64,000 nucleotides of DNA from Chitinophaga pinensis (GTDB lineage: Bacteria > Bacteroidota > Bacteroidia > Chitinophagales > CAMDFR01): assembly GCA_945860705.1 (NCBI GenBank), contig CAMART010000007.1, forward strand, positions 1 through 64,000. The letters are read 5' to 3'. Position numbers and translations under genes: made by a program. Under the pieces are notes generated by a model, which was given only the letters and a program-made list of their open reading frames with translations, was not told the DNA's origin and did not search any database. Of this stretch, positions 43,671 through 52,959 are shown piece after piece. Every line of letters starts with the position of its first letter. Positions within the stretch are counted from its first letter, which is position 1.

Positions 43671-46001
43671 ATGAAATATAAATTACTTGCTTTTATTATT
43701 GCTTTTAGTTTTATAAAATCTAGTATAGCCCAACAAGCTACTACTTCTATTGGTATATGGAATGAACAGATATTATCAAAAGAAACAAGTGAAACAAAAA
43801 TCGAAATTTTAGTAAAAGGAAATAAGAAAAATATACTTGATATATGTAAAAAGTATGATGCAAATTTTCTATACAATATCAATGATTTGTGTAGAGTAAG
43901 TATATCTAAAAAAAATCTGGAAGCTTTTGCCAAAGAATCATCCATTCAACGAATAGGACAAATGAGTAGAGGAGGAGTCAATCTGATGGATACAGCTCGT
44001 ATACTCAATAATGTAGATAGTGTGTATATAGGATATGCACCACTTACTAGGTCATATGCAGGCTCAGGCATAGTGATGGGTTTGATAGATGATGGTATAG
44101 ATTTTAAAAATTTTGATTTTAAAAATGCAGACAGTACTACACGCATCAAATTTATTTGGGATCAAAATTTTGCTCCCTCTGCTTTAAGCCCATTACCTTA
44201 TAATTATGGGAAAGAATGGAATTTTATGGACATCAATAATGGACTTTGTACACATGTAGAACAAGGCAGTGCAGGACATGGAACTCATGTCACTGGTATC
44301 GCAACAGGTAATGGCAATATAAATCCGAATTTTAGAGGTAATGCGCCGAGTTGTGATATTATAGCTGTTTCTATTAAATATGGTACTAGTTTTTTGACGA
44401 ATGTAATAGATGCAGCCGATTATATATTTAAAAAAGCAGACGCTATGGGTAAACCATGTGTAATCAATACTAGTTTGGGGGATTATTATGGAGCTAGAGA
44501 TGGAAAAGATTTGACTTCACAAGCATTGGAGTTTTTAATGAATGAGAGACCTGGTAGAATCATAGTAGCTGCAGCAGGTAATGCAGGAAATATACCTTAT
44601 CATGCTCGATACAATTTCACCGGTACAGATACAGTTTTTAGTTTCTTTAAAGACAGATATACTGGTACAAAATATTATTTTGATTTTTGGGCAGATACTT
44701 CATCTTTCAAAAATGCTTATTTTACAGTGGAAGCAAGAGATGATTCTACTTACGATAAACTTGGAAATACAGGTTATATAAACATCCTTAGAGATATGCC
44801 TACTTTGCCTTTTATAAGTACCGTAAATATTACTAGAAACATAATAAGTCCTCTTGGGTTTTTTATGGGACAGGTAAAATATGTAACTAGCCTTGATGGT
44901 ACTAGATATCATGTAGAATGTGAAGTGACTCCTGATTCTATTAATAAAGTTTGGGCACTTAATTTTTGTGGACAAGGAAGAGCAGATGTATGGGCAAGCA
45001 AAACGGTGATTGGTACAAGTAATTTTGTAAATGATAGTATGGTGAGTATTTTTCCAAATTATGTGTATCCAGATTATAGCCAAACAATGGTGAGTCATTG
45101 GCAGTGCAGTGATCAAGTAATAACAGTAGGAAACTATGTAGCTCGTAATGCCTATCTAAATTATGATAGTACCATCACTTATAATACTGAAAATGCAGGA
45201 ACAATTGCGCTCAATTCTAGCTGGGGACCTACACGTGATGGAAGAGTAAAGCCAGATATCACTGCGCCTGGCAATTTTATTTTAGCTTGTGGAAATACAC
45301 GTTGGGTGCCTGTACTTATTAGCACAGGACAAGGAAATAAAGTGGCTTATGGAGGAAGTTATGTCAGAAATTCAGGCACGAGCATGGCATCGCCCCAAGT
45401 AGCTGGAGCTGTAGCATTGCTTTTAGAACAATATCCAGATTTGAAACCACTTCAAGCTAGAGAAATATTGAGAAGAACAGCTAGATTGGATACTTTTACT
45501 ACTAATTCAATTCCAAATAATACGTGGGGATATGGCAAATTGAATACTTTTCAAGGAATGACATATCCTGCGGTTTTTGGATGTATGGATAGTACTGCAT
45601 ATAATTATAACTCGCTAGCTAATATCAGTGATGATAATTGCATAGCAAAAGTATATGGCTGTATGGACAGCTCTGCACTTAATTATAATCCAATGGCAAA
45701 TACTCCAAGTATTACCGATACTTGTGTTTATGCTACAGAAGTAGGACTAATAGATATCATACCAAATAATATCTTAAAAGTATTTCCAAATCCTGCATCT
45801 GATAAAGTCAATTTTCAATTGACATTTGGTTTTGGTACAAAATCTATTTTGATTTTAGACCTACAAGGTAGAACAGTATTAACTGATACTTTTACCAGTA
45901 AAAATTATGTATGGAATTGCAACTTAGTTGCAAGAGGTGTATACTTCTATAAAGTTAGTATAGGTAGTAGAACATACAATGGTAAAATAATTCTTAATTA
46001 A
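43671..46001 (+). CDS. subtilisin-like serine protease with T9SS sorting domain
   Basis: 776 residues. A signal peptide (AFIIAFSFIKSSIAQ) is followed by an S8 peptidase domain: catalytic Asp in IVMGLIDDGIDF (about 140), His in SAGHGTHVTGIA (about 204) and Ser in NSGTSMASPQVAG (about 570), with the oxyanion Asn in VAAAGNAGN. A large insert separates Asn and Ser. Two repeats GCMDSTAYNYNSLAN / GCMDSSALNYNPMAN (about 640-680) follow, and then a type A T9SS sorting domain (LKVFPNPASDKVNF ... GVYFYKVSIGSR). It is exported to the cell surface or medium by type IX secretion. Confidence 0.93.
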   Translation: MKYKLLAFIIAFSFIKSSIAQQATTSIGIWNEQILSKETSETKIEILVKGNKKNILDICKKYDANFLYNINDLCRVSISKKNLEAFAKESSIQRIGQMSRGGVNLMDTARILNNVDSVYIGYAPLTRSYAGSGIVMGLIDDGIDFKNFDFKNADSTTRIKFIWDQNFAPSALSPLPYNYGKEWNFMDINNGLCTHVEQGSAGHGTHVTGIATGNGNINPNFRGNAPSCDIIAVSIKYGTSFLTNVIDAADYIFKKADAMGKPCVINTSLGDYYGARDGKDLTSQALEFLMNERPGRIIVAAAGNAGNIPYHARYNFTGTDTVFSFFKDRYTGTKYYFDFWADTSSFKNAYFTVEARDDSTYDKLGNTGYINILRDMPTLPFISTVNITRNIISPLGFFMGQVKYVTSLDGTRYHVECEVTPDSINKVWALNFCGQGRADVWASKTVIGTSNFVNDSMVSIFPNYVYPDYSQTMVSHWQCSDQVITVGNYVARNAYLNYDSTITYNTENAGTIALNSSWGPTRDGRVKPDITAPGNFILACGNTRWVPVLISTGQGNKVAYGGSYVRNSGTSMASPQVAGAVALLLEQYPDLKPLQAREILRRTARLDTFTTNSIPNNTWGYGKLNTFQGMTYPAVFGCMDSTAYNYNSLANISDDNCIAKVYGCMDSSALNYNPMANTPSITDTCVYATEVGLIDIIPNNILKVFPNPASDKVNFQLTFGFGTKSILILDLQGRTVLTDTFTSKNYVWNCNLVARGVYFYKVSIGSRTYNGKIILN

Positions 46002-46016
46002 ATTTTATAAATATTT

Positions 46017-46391
46017 ATGACAATAGCGGTAGACTTTGATGGGGTGATACATGGATATAGCAAAGGTTGGAATGGGGGCGAGATATATGATGAACCAGTG
46101 CCTGGCACCAAAGAAGCACTTGAAAAACTAAGAGCTCAAAAACACAAGATATATATATTCACTACTCGAACTAACAAAACTTTTGGTAGAAAAGAAACTG
46201 AACCAGATCAAAAGAAAATGATAGAAGAATATATGGCAAAACATGAAATACCATACGATAAAATTTGGACTTTTGGTAAACCTATGGCTGATATTTTTAT
46301 AGATGACAGAGCCATATCATTTGTTGGTGATTGGGAAGATACTGTAAAACAAGTGGAGAATTTTAAAGTGTGGAATAGGAGTGAGGAGTAA
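46017..46391 (+). CDS. small HAD-family phosphatase-like protein
   Basis: 124 residues. Motif I VDFDGVIHGYS (about 5) has the two catalytic Asp, motif II is the Thr in YIFTTRTN (about 48) and the acidic motif is MADIFIDDRAI (about 92). This matches compact HAD hydrolases of the BT0820/phage type without a large cap. The substrate is unknown. It follows the protease gene by 15 nt and may share its transcript. Confidence 0.85.
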   Translation: MTIAVDFDGVIHGYSKGWNGGEIYDEPVPGTKEALEKLRAQKHKIYIFTTRTNKTFGRKETEPDQKKMIEEYMAKHEIPYDKIWTFGKPMADIFIDDRAISFVGDWEDTVKQVENFKVWNRSEE

Positions 46392-46398
46392 GTTTTTT

Positions 46399-46424
46399 AA
46401 GTTAAAAGTTAAAAGTTAAAAGTT
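46399..46424. repeat. short tandem repeat, unit AAAAGTT
   Basis: About three and a half copies of a 7-nt unit directly after the HAD gene. It is of the same filler type as other gaps and shows no sign of function. Confidence 0.6.
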
Positions 46425-46559
46425 CAAAGATTAGAGTTGAATTTAAATAATCATAAATTTGATTTTTTGTCAATATTAATTTTTTACTATCTGAGCTCTG
46501 TATATTGGATATTAAATAATTTAAACAAACCTCCATTTCTTATTTTCCTAAATGCATAC

Positions 46560-46567
46560 TACCTTTG
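46560..46567 (+). promoter_or_regulatory. -7 box upstream of gpmA
   Basis: TACCTTTG fits TAnnTTTG, 23 nt before the ATG. TTTC at 46536-46539 is 20 nt upstream and could be the -33 element. Confidence 0.55.
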
Positions 46568-46590
46568 CACTCTCTAAAAAATAAAAATAT

Positions 46591-47202
46591 ATGTCACATA
46601 CTACATTAGTCTTGATTCGTCATGGTCAGAGTCAGTGGAATCTTGAAAATAAATTTACAGGTTGGGTAGATGTACCTTTGACACCTAAAGGAGAAGAAGA
46701 AGCTAAAGATGCAGGTAAAAAATTGGCTAATTATACATTTGATTTGGCATATACTTCTAAGCTTCAAAGAGCTCAAAACACCTTGAAAATGGTACTTGAA
46801 AATAGCAATAATATTGGAGTGCCTACTACTGAGGATCTAGCACTTAATGAACGTATGTATGGCGATTTGCAAGGTCTTGATAAAACGGAAACTGAACAAA
46901 AATTTGGGGTAGAGCAGGTAAAAATCTGGAGAAGAAGCTATGATATAGCACCACCGAATGGAGAGAGTCTAAAAGATACTGCCGCTAGAGTGATACCATA
47001 TTATGAATCTGAAATTCTTCCTAAACTAAAAGCAGGTAAAAATATTATAGTTGCAGCACATGGCAATAGTCTTAGAGCATTGATTATGGATATAGAGAAA
47101 ATGTCTCCAGAAGAAATACTTGCATTTGAAATACCTACTGCCACTCCTAGAATCTATGTGTTTGATGAAAATATGAATATTCTAGAAAAGAGATTTTTGT
47201 AG
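46591..47202 (+). CDS. gpmA: 2,3-bisphosphoglycerate-dependent phosphoglycerate mutase
   Basis: 203 residues; interconverts 3- and 2-phosphoglycerate. The phospho-His motif LVLIRHGQSQWNLENKFTGW (about 6), TSKLQRAQNT (about 57), ERMYGDLQGLDK (about 87; catalytic Glu) and the second His in VAAHGNSLRALI (about 154) are all there. It is shorter than the 250-residue E. coli enzyme; the missing part is a loop near the C-terminal half, a shortening also seen in other bacteria. Confidence 0.92.
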   Translation: MSHTTLVLIRHGQSQWNLENKFTGWVDVPLTPKGEEEAKDAGKKLANYTFDLAYTSKLQRAQNTLKMVLENSNNIGVPTTEDLALNERMYGDLQGLDKTETEQKFGVEQVKIWRRSYDIAPPNGESLKDTAARVIPYYESEILPKLKAGKNIIVAAHGNSLRALIMDIEKMSPEEILAFEIPTATPRIYVFDENMNILEKRFL

Positions 47203-47289
47203 ATAAAAAATTATCAATTTTCAAATACCAATTTTCAATTTAACTAGTATCTAGAGTCTTATATCTTAATACTTTTTACTTGATTCTTT

Positions 47290-47886
47290 TTAAGGGATAA
47301 ACAATTTCCCTTGTATTAGCTTTTTATTATTTTCTTCAGATAACACAAAGAAATAAAAACCATGATGTAGTGCATCATTTGCAAAAGTGATTTTGTCTTC
47401 TATTATATCTTGTATATTTTGTAAAAGCTTACCACTAGAGTCATACAAATCAAATTTCATTTTTTTCAAGGTGATATTTGAATTGATGAATAAGGTAGTT
47501 TGATTAGATTCATTAAATATTGAATATCCATAATCATTATATGAAGCATAATATATAGAATGAGTTTTTGAATCTTGTCTTCCTCCAAAAACAATTTTAT
47601 AATAATTTATTGTATTTGGTACTGGATTGATATCTGTAAATTTATAATCTTGATTAAAATCAACACTACCACAAACCCCAAAAATATTTCCTATTTTATC
47701 AAATCCCAGAAGTGTATCAGTACTTCTATAAATATCCATACCATTGCAAGTGCTTCCTTTATTTATGGTTATACTGATGAAAATTTCTTTATTGTTTTGT
47801 ATCAAATCAATATTATGCCCTACTTCCTGAGCTATTAAGCTAGTAAGTGGTATTGAAAGTAGAAAATACACAATTAAAGATTTCAT
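47290..47886 (-). CDS. secreted protein with degenerate T9SS-like C-terminal domain
   Basis: 198 residues with a signal peptide (LLSIPLTSLIAQ). Residues 30-115 look like a fibronectin-type/Ig-like fold (IYRSTDTLLGFDKIG, FTDINPVPNTINYYKI). The last 75 residues (LKKMKFDLYDSSGKLLQNIQ ... HHGFYFFVLSEENNKKLIQG) follow the pattern of a type A sorting domain but lack the YPNP motif. It is probably exported by T9SS; the function is unknown. Confidence 0.6.
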   Translation of the reverse strand: MKSLIVYFLLSIPLTSLIAQEVGHNIDLIQNNKEIFISITINKGSTCNGMDIYRSTDTLLGFDKIGNIFGVCGSVDFNQDYKFTDINPVPNTINYYKIVFGGRQDSKTHSIYYASYNDYGYSIFNESNQTTLFINSNITLKKMKFDLYDSSGKLLQNIQDIIEDKITFANDALHHGFYFFVLSEENNKKLIQGKLFIP

Positions 47887-47932
47887 ATAATAAAACTAAC
47901 GCTTTTTATTATTTTTTTATTATTTTTAACTT

Positions 47933-48151
47933 ATGAAATCATTAAAATATTCTGTAGAAACTAAAATATTTGGTGTTTGTACTTATCTAGGCGAATTGCT
48001 AAAAATGCCTAAGAAAAACATACGATTATTTTTTGTTTACTTATCTTTTGTCACTGTAGGATCGCCTATTATTATTTACTTGATTTTAGCTTTTTGGTTC
48101 AAAATGAATGACTATATACATAGCGAAAGACAAGCAGTGTGGGACTTATAA
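47933..48151 (+). CDS. PspC-domain membrane protein
   Basis: 72 residues. The PspC pattern is clear: FGVCTYLGELLKMPKKNIRL followed by one membrane helix (PIIIYLILAFWFKM). Such proteins act in envelope-stress sensing near the phage-shock system, but no pspA-like gene is nearby. It is convergent with the transporter gene at 48234. Confidence 0.75.
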   Translation: MKSLKYSVETKIFGVCTYLGELLKMPKKNIRLFFVYLSFVTVGSPIIIYLILAFWFKMNDYIHSERQAVWDL

Positions 48152-48236
48152 TTTAGTTTTGAGTTATGAGTTAATAGTTTTGAGTTATATATATACTTAT
48201 TCAAATTCAAAACTCAACATTCAAAACTCATAACTA
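48152..48236. repeat. AT-rich inverted-repeat filler between convergent genes
   Basis: GAGTTATGAGTTAATAG and TTTTGAGTTAT on the left are matched by CAAAACTCAACATTC and AAACTCATAACTAA on the right, so the segment can fold into a long A/T-rich hairpin. It may stop transcription from both sides. The sequence is related to the filler in the nuo operon gaps. Confidence 0.5.
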
Positions 48237-49031
48237 ATTTTGGTGTGCTTTGTCTTTCAATTCCTTTGCTAAAGTAGGACCTAAATATTTATTTATCATT
48301 GCATGAACTAAATAAATCAATGGTGTGAGTAATAAAGCCATCAAAAATTTATAGATATAATTTACCGTACCTACAGCAAGTACAAGTGGAACAGACCATT
48401 GCCCTAATTTACCGATTTTAGCAAAATAAAATGCATAAAATAATACTACAAAACTATCTATAAACTGTGAGAACAGCGTTGAGCCAGTACTTCTAAGCCA
48501 AATATACTTGTCTCCAGTCCTTTTTTTGATAGCATGAAATACATATACATCGAGCAATTGACCAATAATAAAAGCTAATATTGAGCCAATGATGATATTA
48601 TTTCCTTGACCAAATACAGCTAAGTAGGCTTCTTGAAAATTGAGTTTGTCTCCATAGCTTGAACTATGAATCCACCAGCCTGCAGGAGCTACATTCATAC
48701 CTAGATTGAGCATAACGAATGAATAAGCTATCATCACTGCGGCTACAATAGAAAGAAAACGTACACCTTTGATTCCAAAATATTCGTTGATAATATCTGT
48801 CATGATAAAAACAAATGGCCAAAGCAAAACTCCACAAGTAAGACTAAAGCCAGTGATTTCTTGACCAAAAAAATGAAATACAAAAGGTTTTGTACCAAGT
48901 GTATCATCAAGAGAAAAGATCTTTACCCCCATAAACTCTGCTACCAAAGCATTGCACAAAAAAAACGCTCCTAAAACTATAAATAGTCTAAGTGCTTTAT
49001 TCTTTAAATCGAAACTATTGTTTGGATGCAT
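48234..49031 (-). CDS. queuosine precursor transporter (YhhQ/QPTR family)
   Basis: 265 residues with six to seven hydrophobic helices. It carries the family pattern FVFIMTDIINEYFGIKGVRF (about 73), QLLDVYVFHAIKKRTGDKYI (about 158) and STLFSQFIDSFVVLFYAFY (about 183). It imports preQ0/preQ1 for queuosine in tRNA. It overlaps the small upstream gene by 17 nt. Confidence 0.88.
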   Translation of the reverse strand: MHPNNSFDLKNKALRLFIVLGAFFLCNALVAEFMGVKIFSLDDTLGTKPFVFHFFGQEITGFSLTCGVLLWPFVFIMTDIINEYFGIKGVRFLSIVAAVMIAYSFVMLNLGMNVAPAGWWIHSSSYGDKLNFQEAYLAVFGQGNNIIIGSILAFIIGQLLDVYVFHAIKKRTGDKYIWLRSTGSTLFSQFIDSFVVLFYAFYFAKIGKLGQWSVPLVLAVGTVNYIYKFLMALLLTPLIYLVHAMINKYLGPTLAKELKDKAHQN

Positions 49032-49221
49032 GATTATCTTTTTGATTGTAATACCTAATTAAAATTACCGCTAAATATATAAATCCAATTACTTTTAAAC
49101 CTGTAGATATAATAAGCAACTCATTTGCCATAGGCAAATACAAGATTTTAAAAAGCGTACCAAAAAAATCGATAAAATAAGCAATAGCTAAAATGATAAT
49201 TGGTGCAATTGTTTTCCTCAT
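49015..49221 (-). CDS. small membrane protein of unknown function
   Basis: 68 residues with two hydrophobic helices (IAPIIILAIAYFIDFFGTLF and VIGFIYLAVILI) and a basic tail. It is sandwiched between fbp (adjacent, no gap) and the transporter gene (17-nt overlap), so it is likely coexpressed. No family recognised. Confidence 0.6.
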   Translation of the reverse strand: MRKTIAPIIILAIAYFIDFFGTLFKILYLPMANELLIISTGLKVIGFIYLAVILIRYYNQKDNHASKQ

Positions 49222-50235
49222 CTAAGCTTTAGCTTCGCTTTTCATAAATGTAGGAATCTTTTCTACCATGTTTTTTGAACCGATAAATACTGGCACACGC
49301 TGATGTAACTCCGTAGGTTGTATATCTAATATTCTATTCGTAGCGTCTGTTGCTTTACCACCTGCTTGTTCTACCAAAAATGCCATGGGATTACATTCGT
49401 AGAGCAATCTCAATTTTCCTTTTGGAGCTTTTGTAGTAGGCGGATAAATGAAAATCCCTCCTTTTATCAAGTTTCTATGAAGGTCTGCTACCATAGAACC
49501 TATATATCTCAATGAATAAGGTCTATTTTCTTCTTTTACATTTTCTTTACAATACTGCACATATTCTTTAACGTATTCTGGCCAATTATTGTTTTCTCCT
49601 TCATTGATAGAATATATTTTACCATTCTCTGGTGTCATAATATTTGGATGAGATAAGCAAAACTCTCCTATGCTTGGGTCTAGCGTAAAACCATGAACAC
49701 CATTGCCTGTAGTATATACCAGCATGGTACTACTTCCATATATTACATATCCTGCAGCTACTTGATGTTTACCTGCTTGTAATAAATCGTCTATTGTAGG
49801 AGTTCCAGTACTCACTCTTCTATAAATAGAAAATATAGTTCCGATTGATGCATTTACATCTATATTGGATGAGCCATCTAATGGGTCAAAAAGCACTACA
49901 TAATGTGCATCTTTTGCATGTTCTTCATTCACTATGATAAAATCTTCTTCTTCCTCGCTACCCATTGCACAGCACTGTCCACCTGCTTTCATGTATTTGA
50001 TCATTTGCTCATTGGCATATTCATCGAGTTTTTGTACTTCCTCGCCTTGTACATTTCTTGCACCAGTCATTCCCAATATTTCTCCCAATCCAGCTTTGTT
50101 TACTTCTCTATTGATTACTTTTGAAGCTAGTGCTATATCTCTTAATAGTTTAGATAAGTCGCCAGAAGCCGATGAAAAATCTTTTTGTTTGATAATAACA
50201 AATTCATCAAATGTGATTCCTTTTAAATCTTGCAT
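49222..50235 (-). CDS. fbp: fructose-1,6-bisphosphatase, class 1
   Basis: 337 residues, normal for class 1. It removes the 1-phosphate in gluconeogenesis. The metal site is in [20 protein letters not shown] (about 115), with SEEEEDFI (about 93). Substrate binding lies in [20 protein letters not shown] (about 235) and [17 protein letters not shown] (about 275). With pfkA and gpmA it is one of three glycolytic/gluconeogenic genes in the window, though they are not linked as an operon. Confidence 0.95.
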   Translation of the reverse strand: MQDLKGITFDEFVIIKQKDFSSASGDLSKLLRDIALASKVINREVNKAGLGEILGMTGARNVQGEEVQKLDEYANEQMIKYMKAGGQCCAMGSEEEEDFIIVNEEHAKDAHYVVLFDPLDGSSNIDVNASIGTIFSIYRRVSTGTPTIDDLLQAGKHQVAAGYVIYGSSTMLVYTTGNGVHGFTLDPSIGEFCLSHPNIMTPENGKIYSINEGENNNWPEYVKEYVQYCKENVKEENRPYSLRYIGSMVADLHRNLIKGGIFIYPPTTKAPKGKLRLLYECNPMAFLVEQAGGKATDATNRILDIQPTELHQRVPVFIGSKNMVEKIPTFMKSEAKA

Positions 50236-50301
50236 AGTATTTATTTTATTTAATAATTATCTTCGTATTTGGTATAAATATTTTACAAAAATAAGCAAAG
50301 C

Positions 50302-51498
50302 ATGTCGAATCCTTTATATAATAGATATAAAAATGCAACTTTAGGCTTGGAAATGCCTTTTTTATTGCTAGATAAGTTGCTTTTTGATAAAAATATTGAA
50401 GCAATAATACATAGAGCAAAAGGAAGACCCATTCGTATTGCTAGTAAATCTATTAGATGTAACGCACTCATCAAGTCGCTTCTAGACCAACATAAAGAAT
50501 TTATAGGCGTGATGAGTTATAGCGCATTAGAGACTTTATTTTTATTAGAAAATGAAATAGATAATATTTTGCTGGGTTATCCTATTACTAATAAAGAACA
50601 TATCAAACTTCTTTGCAATAAAATAGCTAGAGGTGCTAGAATAACCTTCATGGTAGATTGTATCGAACATATTCGATTGATACAAGAACAAGCAAAGTTG
50701 TATGATATAAAAGCACCAATCTGTATAGATATTGACATGAGTTCTAAATTTCCATTTATCTATTTTGGGGTATATAGAAGTAGTGTGAAAGGAGTTGATG
50801 ATTTGAAACATTTAATAAATCAAATCTCCAATTTTGATAACATATCTATAGAAGGCATTATGGGCTATGAAGCTCAAATAGCAGGACTTGGAGATAATAT
50901 AGCTGGCGCAGGATTGATGAATAGTATTATTCGTTTTTTGAAAAAGAAATCTATAAAAGAAATAGCTCAAAGAAGAAAAGCTTGCATAGATTTTTTACAA
51001 GCAAAAGGTTTTGAATTAAAGATAATAAATGGTGGAGGAACAGGTTCTATAGAAAGTACTTTTGATGAATCTTATATCAATGAAATAACTGTTGGTTCGG
51101 GATTTTTCAGTTCGCATTTATTTGACAATTATAAAAATTTTAAACATGAGTCTGCGCTGATGTACGCTATTGAATGTACTAGAAAACCAACTGATAATAT
51201 CATCACTTGCACTGGGGGAGGCTATGTAGCAAGTGGTGCTGTAGGACTCAATAAACAAGCTATTCCGCATCTTCCACAAGGATTGACGCTACTCAAAGAT
51301 GAAGGTACAGGCGAAGTGCAAACGCCATTTGATATAAGTGAATGCGTTGAAAATTTACAACTTGGTGATCCCATTTTTATGAGACATAGTAAAGCAGGTG
51401 AGGTATGCGAGCGTTTTAATAAAATCCATATTTTAGTGGATGAAAAAAATATATTATCTGTAAATACATACAGAGGAAATGGAAAATGTTTTATGTAA
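50302..51498 (+). CDS. alanine-racemase-fold (D-threonine-aldolase-like) PLP enzyme
   Basis: 398 residues. The N-terminal PLP barrel begins MPFLLLDKLLF; the PLP Lys is in IRIASKSIRC (about 50). IEGIMGYEAQIAGLGDN and IINGGGTGSIES are phosphate-binding loops. The C-terminal beta domain (TCTGGGYVASGAVGLNKQ ... LGDPIFMRHSKAGEVCERFN) is of the D-threonine aldolase/D-serine dehydratase type with metal-binding His and Cys. The substrate, a D-amino acid or beta-hydroxy amino acid, cannot be fixed from sequence. Confidence 0.85.
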   Translation: MSNPLYNRYKNATLGLEMPFLLLDKLLFDKNIEAIIHRAKGRPIRIASKSIRCNALIKSLLDQHKEFIGVMSYSALETLFLLENEIDNILLGYPITNKEHIKLLCNKIARGARITFMVDCIEHIRLIQEQAKLYDIKAPICIDIDMSSKFPFIYFGVYRSSVKGVDDLKHLINQISNFDNISIEGIMGYEAQIAGLGDNIAGAGLMNSIIRFLKKKSIKEIAQRRKACIDFLQAKGFELKIINGGGTGSIESTFDESYINEITVGSGFFSSHLFDNYKNFKHESALMYAIECTRKPTDNIITCTGGGYVASGAVGLNKQAIPHLPQGLTLLKDEGTGEVQTPFDISECVENLQLGDPIFMRHSKAGEVCERFNKIHILVDEKNILSVNTYRGNGKCFM

Positions 51499-51509
51499 AA
51501 ATAAATTTT

Positions 51510-51863
51510 ATGAATAACAAAGAAATTGCGATAAAATGGTTTGAGGCATTCAATGAGCATGATGTAGAAAAAATATTGGAATTGTATGATGATAATGCAA
51601 CGCACTATAGCCCAAAACTAAAAATTCGTCAACCTGAAACTAATGGTTTAATAAAAGGTAAAGATGTATTAAGAGCTTGGTGGGAGGATGCTTTTGAAAG
51701 ATTGCCATCACTCAATTATGAAGTGATAAAACTTACAGCAGATGATGAGCAAGTTTTTATGGAATATATACGTCATACTCCTGGTGAAGAGGACTTACAA
51801 GTAGGAGAGGTGTTAGTTATAAAAAATAATAAAATCGTTGCGTCCAGAGTCTATCATTCATGA
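51510..51863 (+). CDS. SnoaL/NTF2-like protein
   Basis: 117 residues from MNNKEIAIKWFEAFNEHDVE. The alpha-beta pattern (LELYDDNATHYSP ... GLIKGKDVLRAWWEDAFERL ... GEVLVIKNNKIVASRVYHS) is that of a SnoaL-like NTF2 fold, which holds small hydrophobic ligands or acts as a polyketide-type isomerase in relatives. A longer frame from 51486 would overlap the previous gene and adds a weak MFYVKINF lead. Confidence 0.8.
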   Translation: MNNKEIAIKWFEAFNEHDVEKILELYDDNATHYSPKLKIRQPETNGLIKGKDVLRAWWEDAFERLPSLNYEVIKLTADDEQVFMEYIRHTPGEEDLQVGEVLVIKNNKIVASRVYHS

Positions 51864-51866
51864 TGT

Positions 51867-51897
51867 TTTGTATTATACAAATTATATTGTACATTTG
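51867..51897 (+). promoter_or_regulatory. full Bacteroidota promoter: TTTG-N19-TACATTTG
   Basis: TTTG at 51867-51870 and TACATTTG at 51890-51897 are separated by 19 nt, the best -33/-7 match in the window. It drives the cytochrome lipoprotein gene that starts at 51917. Confidence 0.75.
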
Positions 51898-51916
51898 AAT
51901 ATAAGAAATTAATAAT

Positions 51917-52309
51917 ATGAAATATCTATCACTTAGCTTATTTACTGCATTGACTATTTTTATAGCTACATCATGTAGTACCTCTAAAAAAGTTAGTACG
52001 ACAACAACAACAACTACAACTACTACCACAACAAAATCAACAGGCATTACTCAAGCAGATGCAGATTATATTTCTGCTAAGATGGGTGCAACTACAATTG
52101 CAGAGTTGACTGAAGGAAATACAATATATACAGCTGAATGTGGAGTATGTCATGGACTAAAAAAACCATCTGCACGTACTGAGGATGAATGGAAATCAGT
52201 AGTTCCTCGTATGGTAGTAAAAGCAAATGCAAAAGCAGGTAAAACGCAAATCAATAGCAAACAAGAAGCTATGATTTTGAAATACTTGGTTGCTATGTGC
52301 AATAAGTAA
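51917..52309 (+). CDS. c-type cytochrome lipoprotein with poly-threonine linker
   Basis: 130 residues. A lipoprotein signal (LFTALTIFIATSC) is followed by a run of twelve Thr (about 28-39) and a small cytochrome c domain: haem motif CGVCH (about 75-79) and a likely axial Met in VVPRMVVK (about 94). It ends in VAMCNK. It should sit lipid-anchored with the haem in the periplasm and carry electrons. The Thr run is coded by mixed ACA/ACT/ACC/ACG codons. It has a strong promoter. Confidence 0.85.
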   Translation: MKYLSLSLFTALTIFIATSCSTSKKVSTTTTTTTTTTTTKSTGITQADADYISAKMGATTIAELTEGNTIYTAECGVCHGLKKPSARTEDEWKSVVPRMVVKANAKAGKTQINSKQEAMILKYLVAMCNK

Positions 52310-52373
52310 AATGTCTAGCGATTTCGATTACTTTTTCATCGGGTCTATTAGTAAATGATTATTGTTTATATAG

Positions 52374-52399
52374 TCACACGCGACACGCGTGCGCTAGCT
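52374..52399. repeat. GC-rich hairpin after the cytochrome gene
   Basis: CACGCG-ACA-CGCGTG forms a perfect 6-bp stem, flanked by a short GCGCTAGCTGA. It stands out as GC-rich in an AT-rich gap of about 100 nt. There is no U run, so a simple terminator is unlikely. Confidence 0.5.
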
Positions 52400-52410
52400 G
52401 AGGATATTTT

Positions 52411-52959
52411 CTACTTTTTAAAACCAATTTTATTTCTTGGTACTGATGATTTTTCTTCCTTTGCTATCAATTGATTTATAGCATCAAAAACATCTTCTAT
52501 ATCTTTCTCATTTAATTCGGTTCTCCTATCTAACATTAATACTTGCTTCTCTATTTTTGCCAACTTTATCATAATATCTTTATTGTCTATAAATGCTTGT
52601 CGCATTTTTGTAAATATTTTAATTATACTAATATTTACTTGTATTGCTGTTGGACTATTTAATACACTTGATAACATTAATACTCCGTGTTCAGTAAAAG
52701 CATATGGCATATACTTTGAATGTTTACCTTGCTTTAAGGTGCCAAATTGGCTCCTTAAAGCTTCATATTCTTCTTTAGTTAATTCAAACATAAATTCTTC
52801 TGGAAAACGCTCAATATTACGCTTTACTTGCCTTTTTAATTGCTTAGTTTCTACTCCATACATTTATGCTAAATCTCTATCTAGCATTACTTTCTGTCCA
52901 CGTATATGATAGATTTTATTTACAATCAATTCTTCTGATATACCAATACTTTTTGCCAT
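52411..52959 (-). pseudogene. ORF6N-domain protein gene interrupted by one in-frame TAA
   Basis: The full frame starts MAKSIGISEELIVNKIYHIR and reaches GQKVMLDRDLA before a TAA at 52866-52864. The next codons continue MYGVETKQLKRQVKRNIERF to the end for another 150 residues. Intact ORF6N proteins read DRDLAEMYGVET or DRDLAALYGVET at this place, so GAA-to-TAA (one base) is the likely change. The C-terminal part has the KilA-N/ORF6N core (YMPYAFTEHGVLMLSSVLNS) and a coiled coil. A product from the internal ATG at 52863 would lack the first helix. The family is phage-derived DNA-binding. Confidence 0.75.

Noticed and set aside
44700-45116. 138-codon minus-strand frame
   Set aside because: Antisense to the subtilase gene; low-complexity Ile/Thr/His-rich translation typical of a shadow frame.
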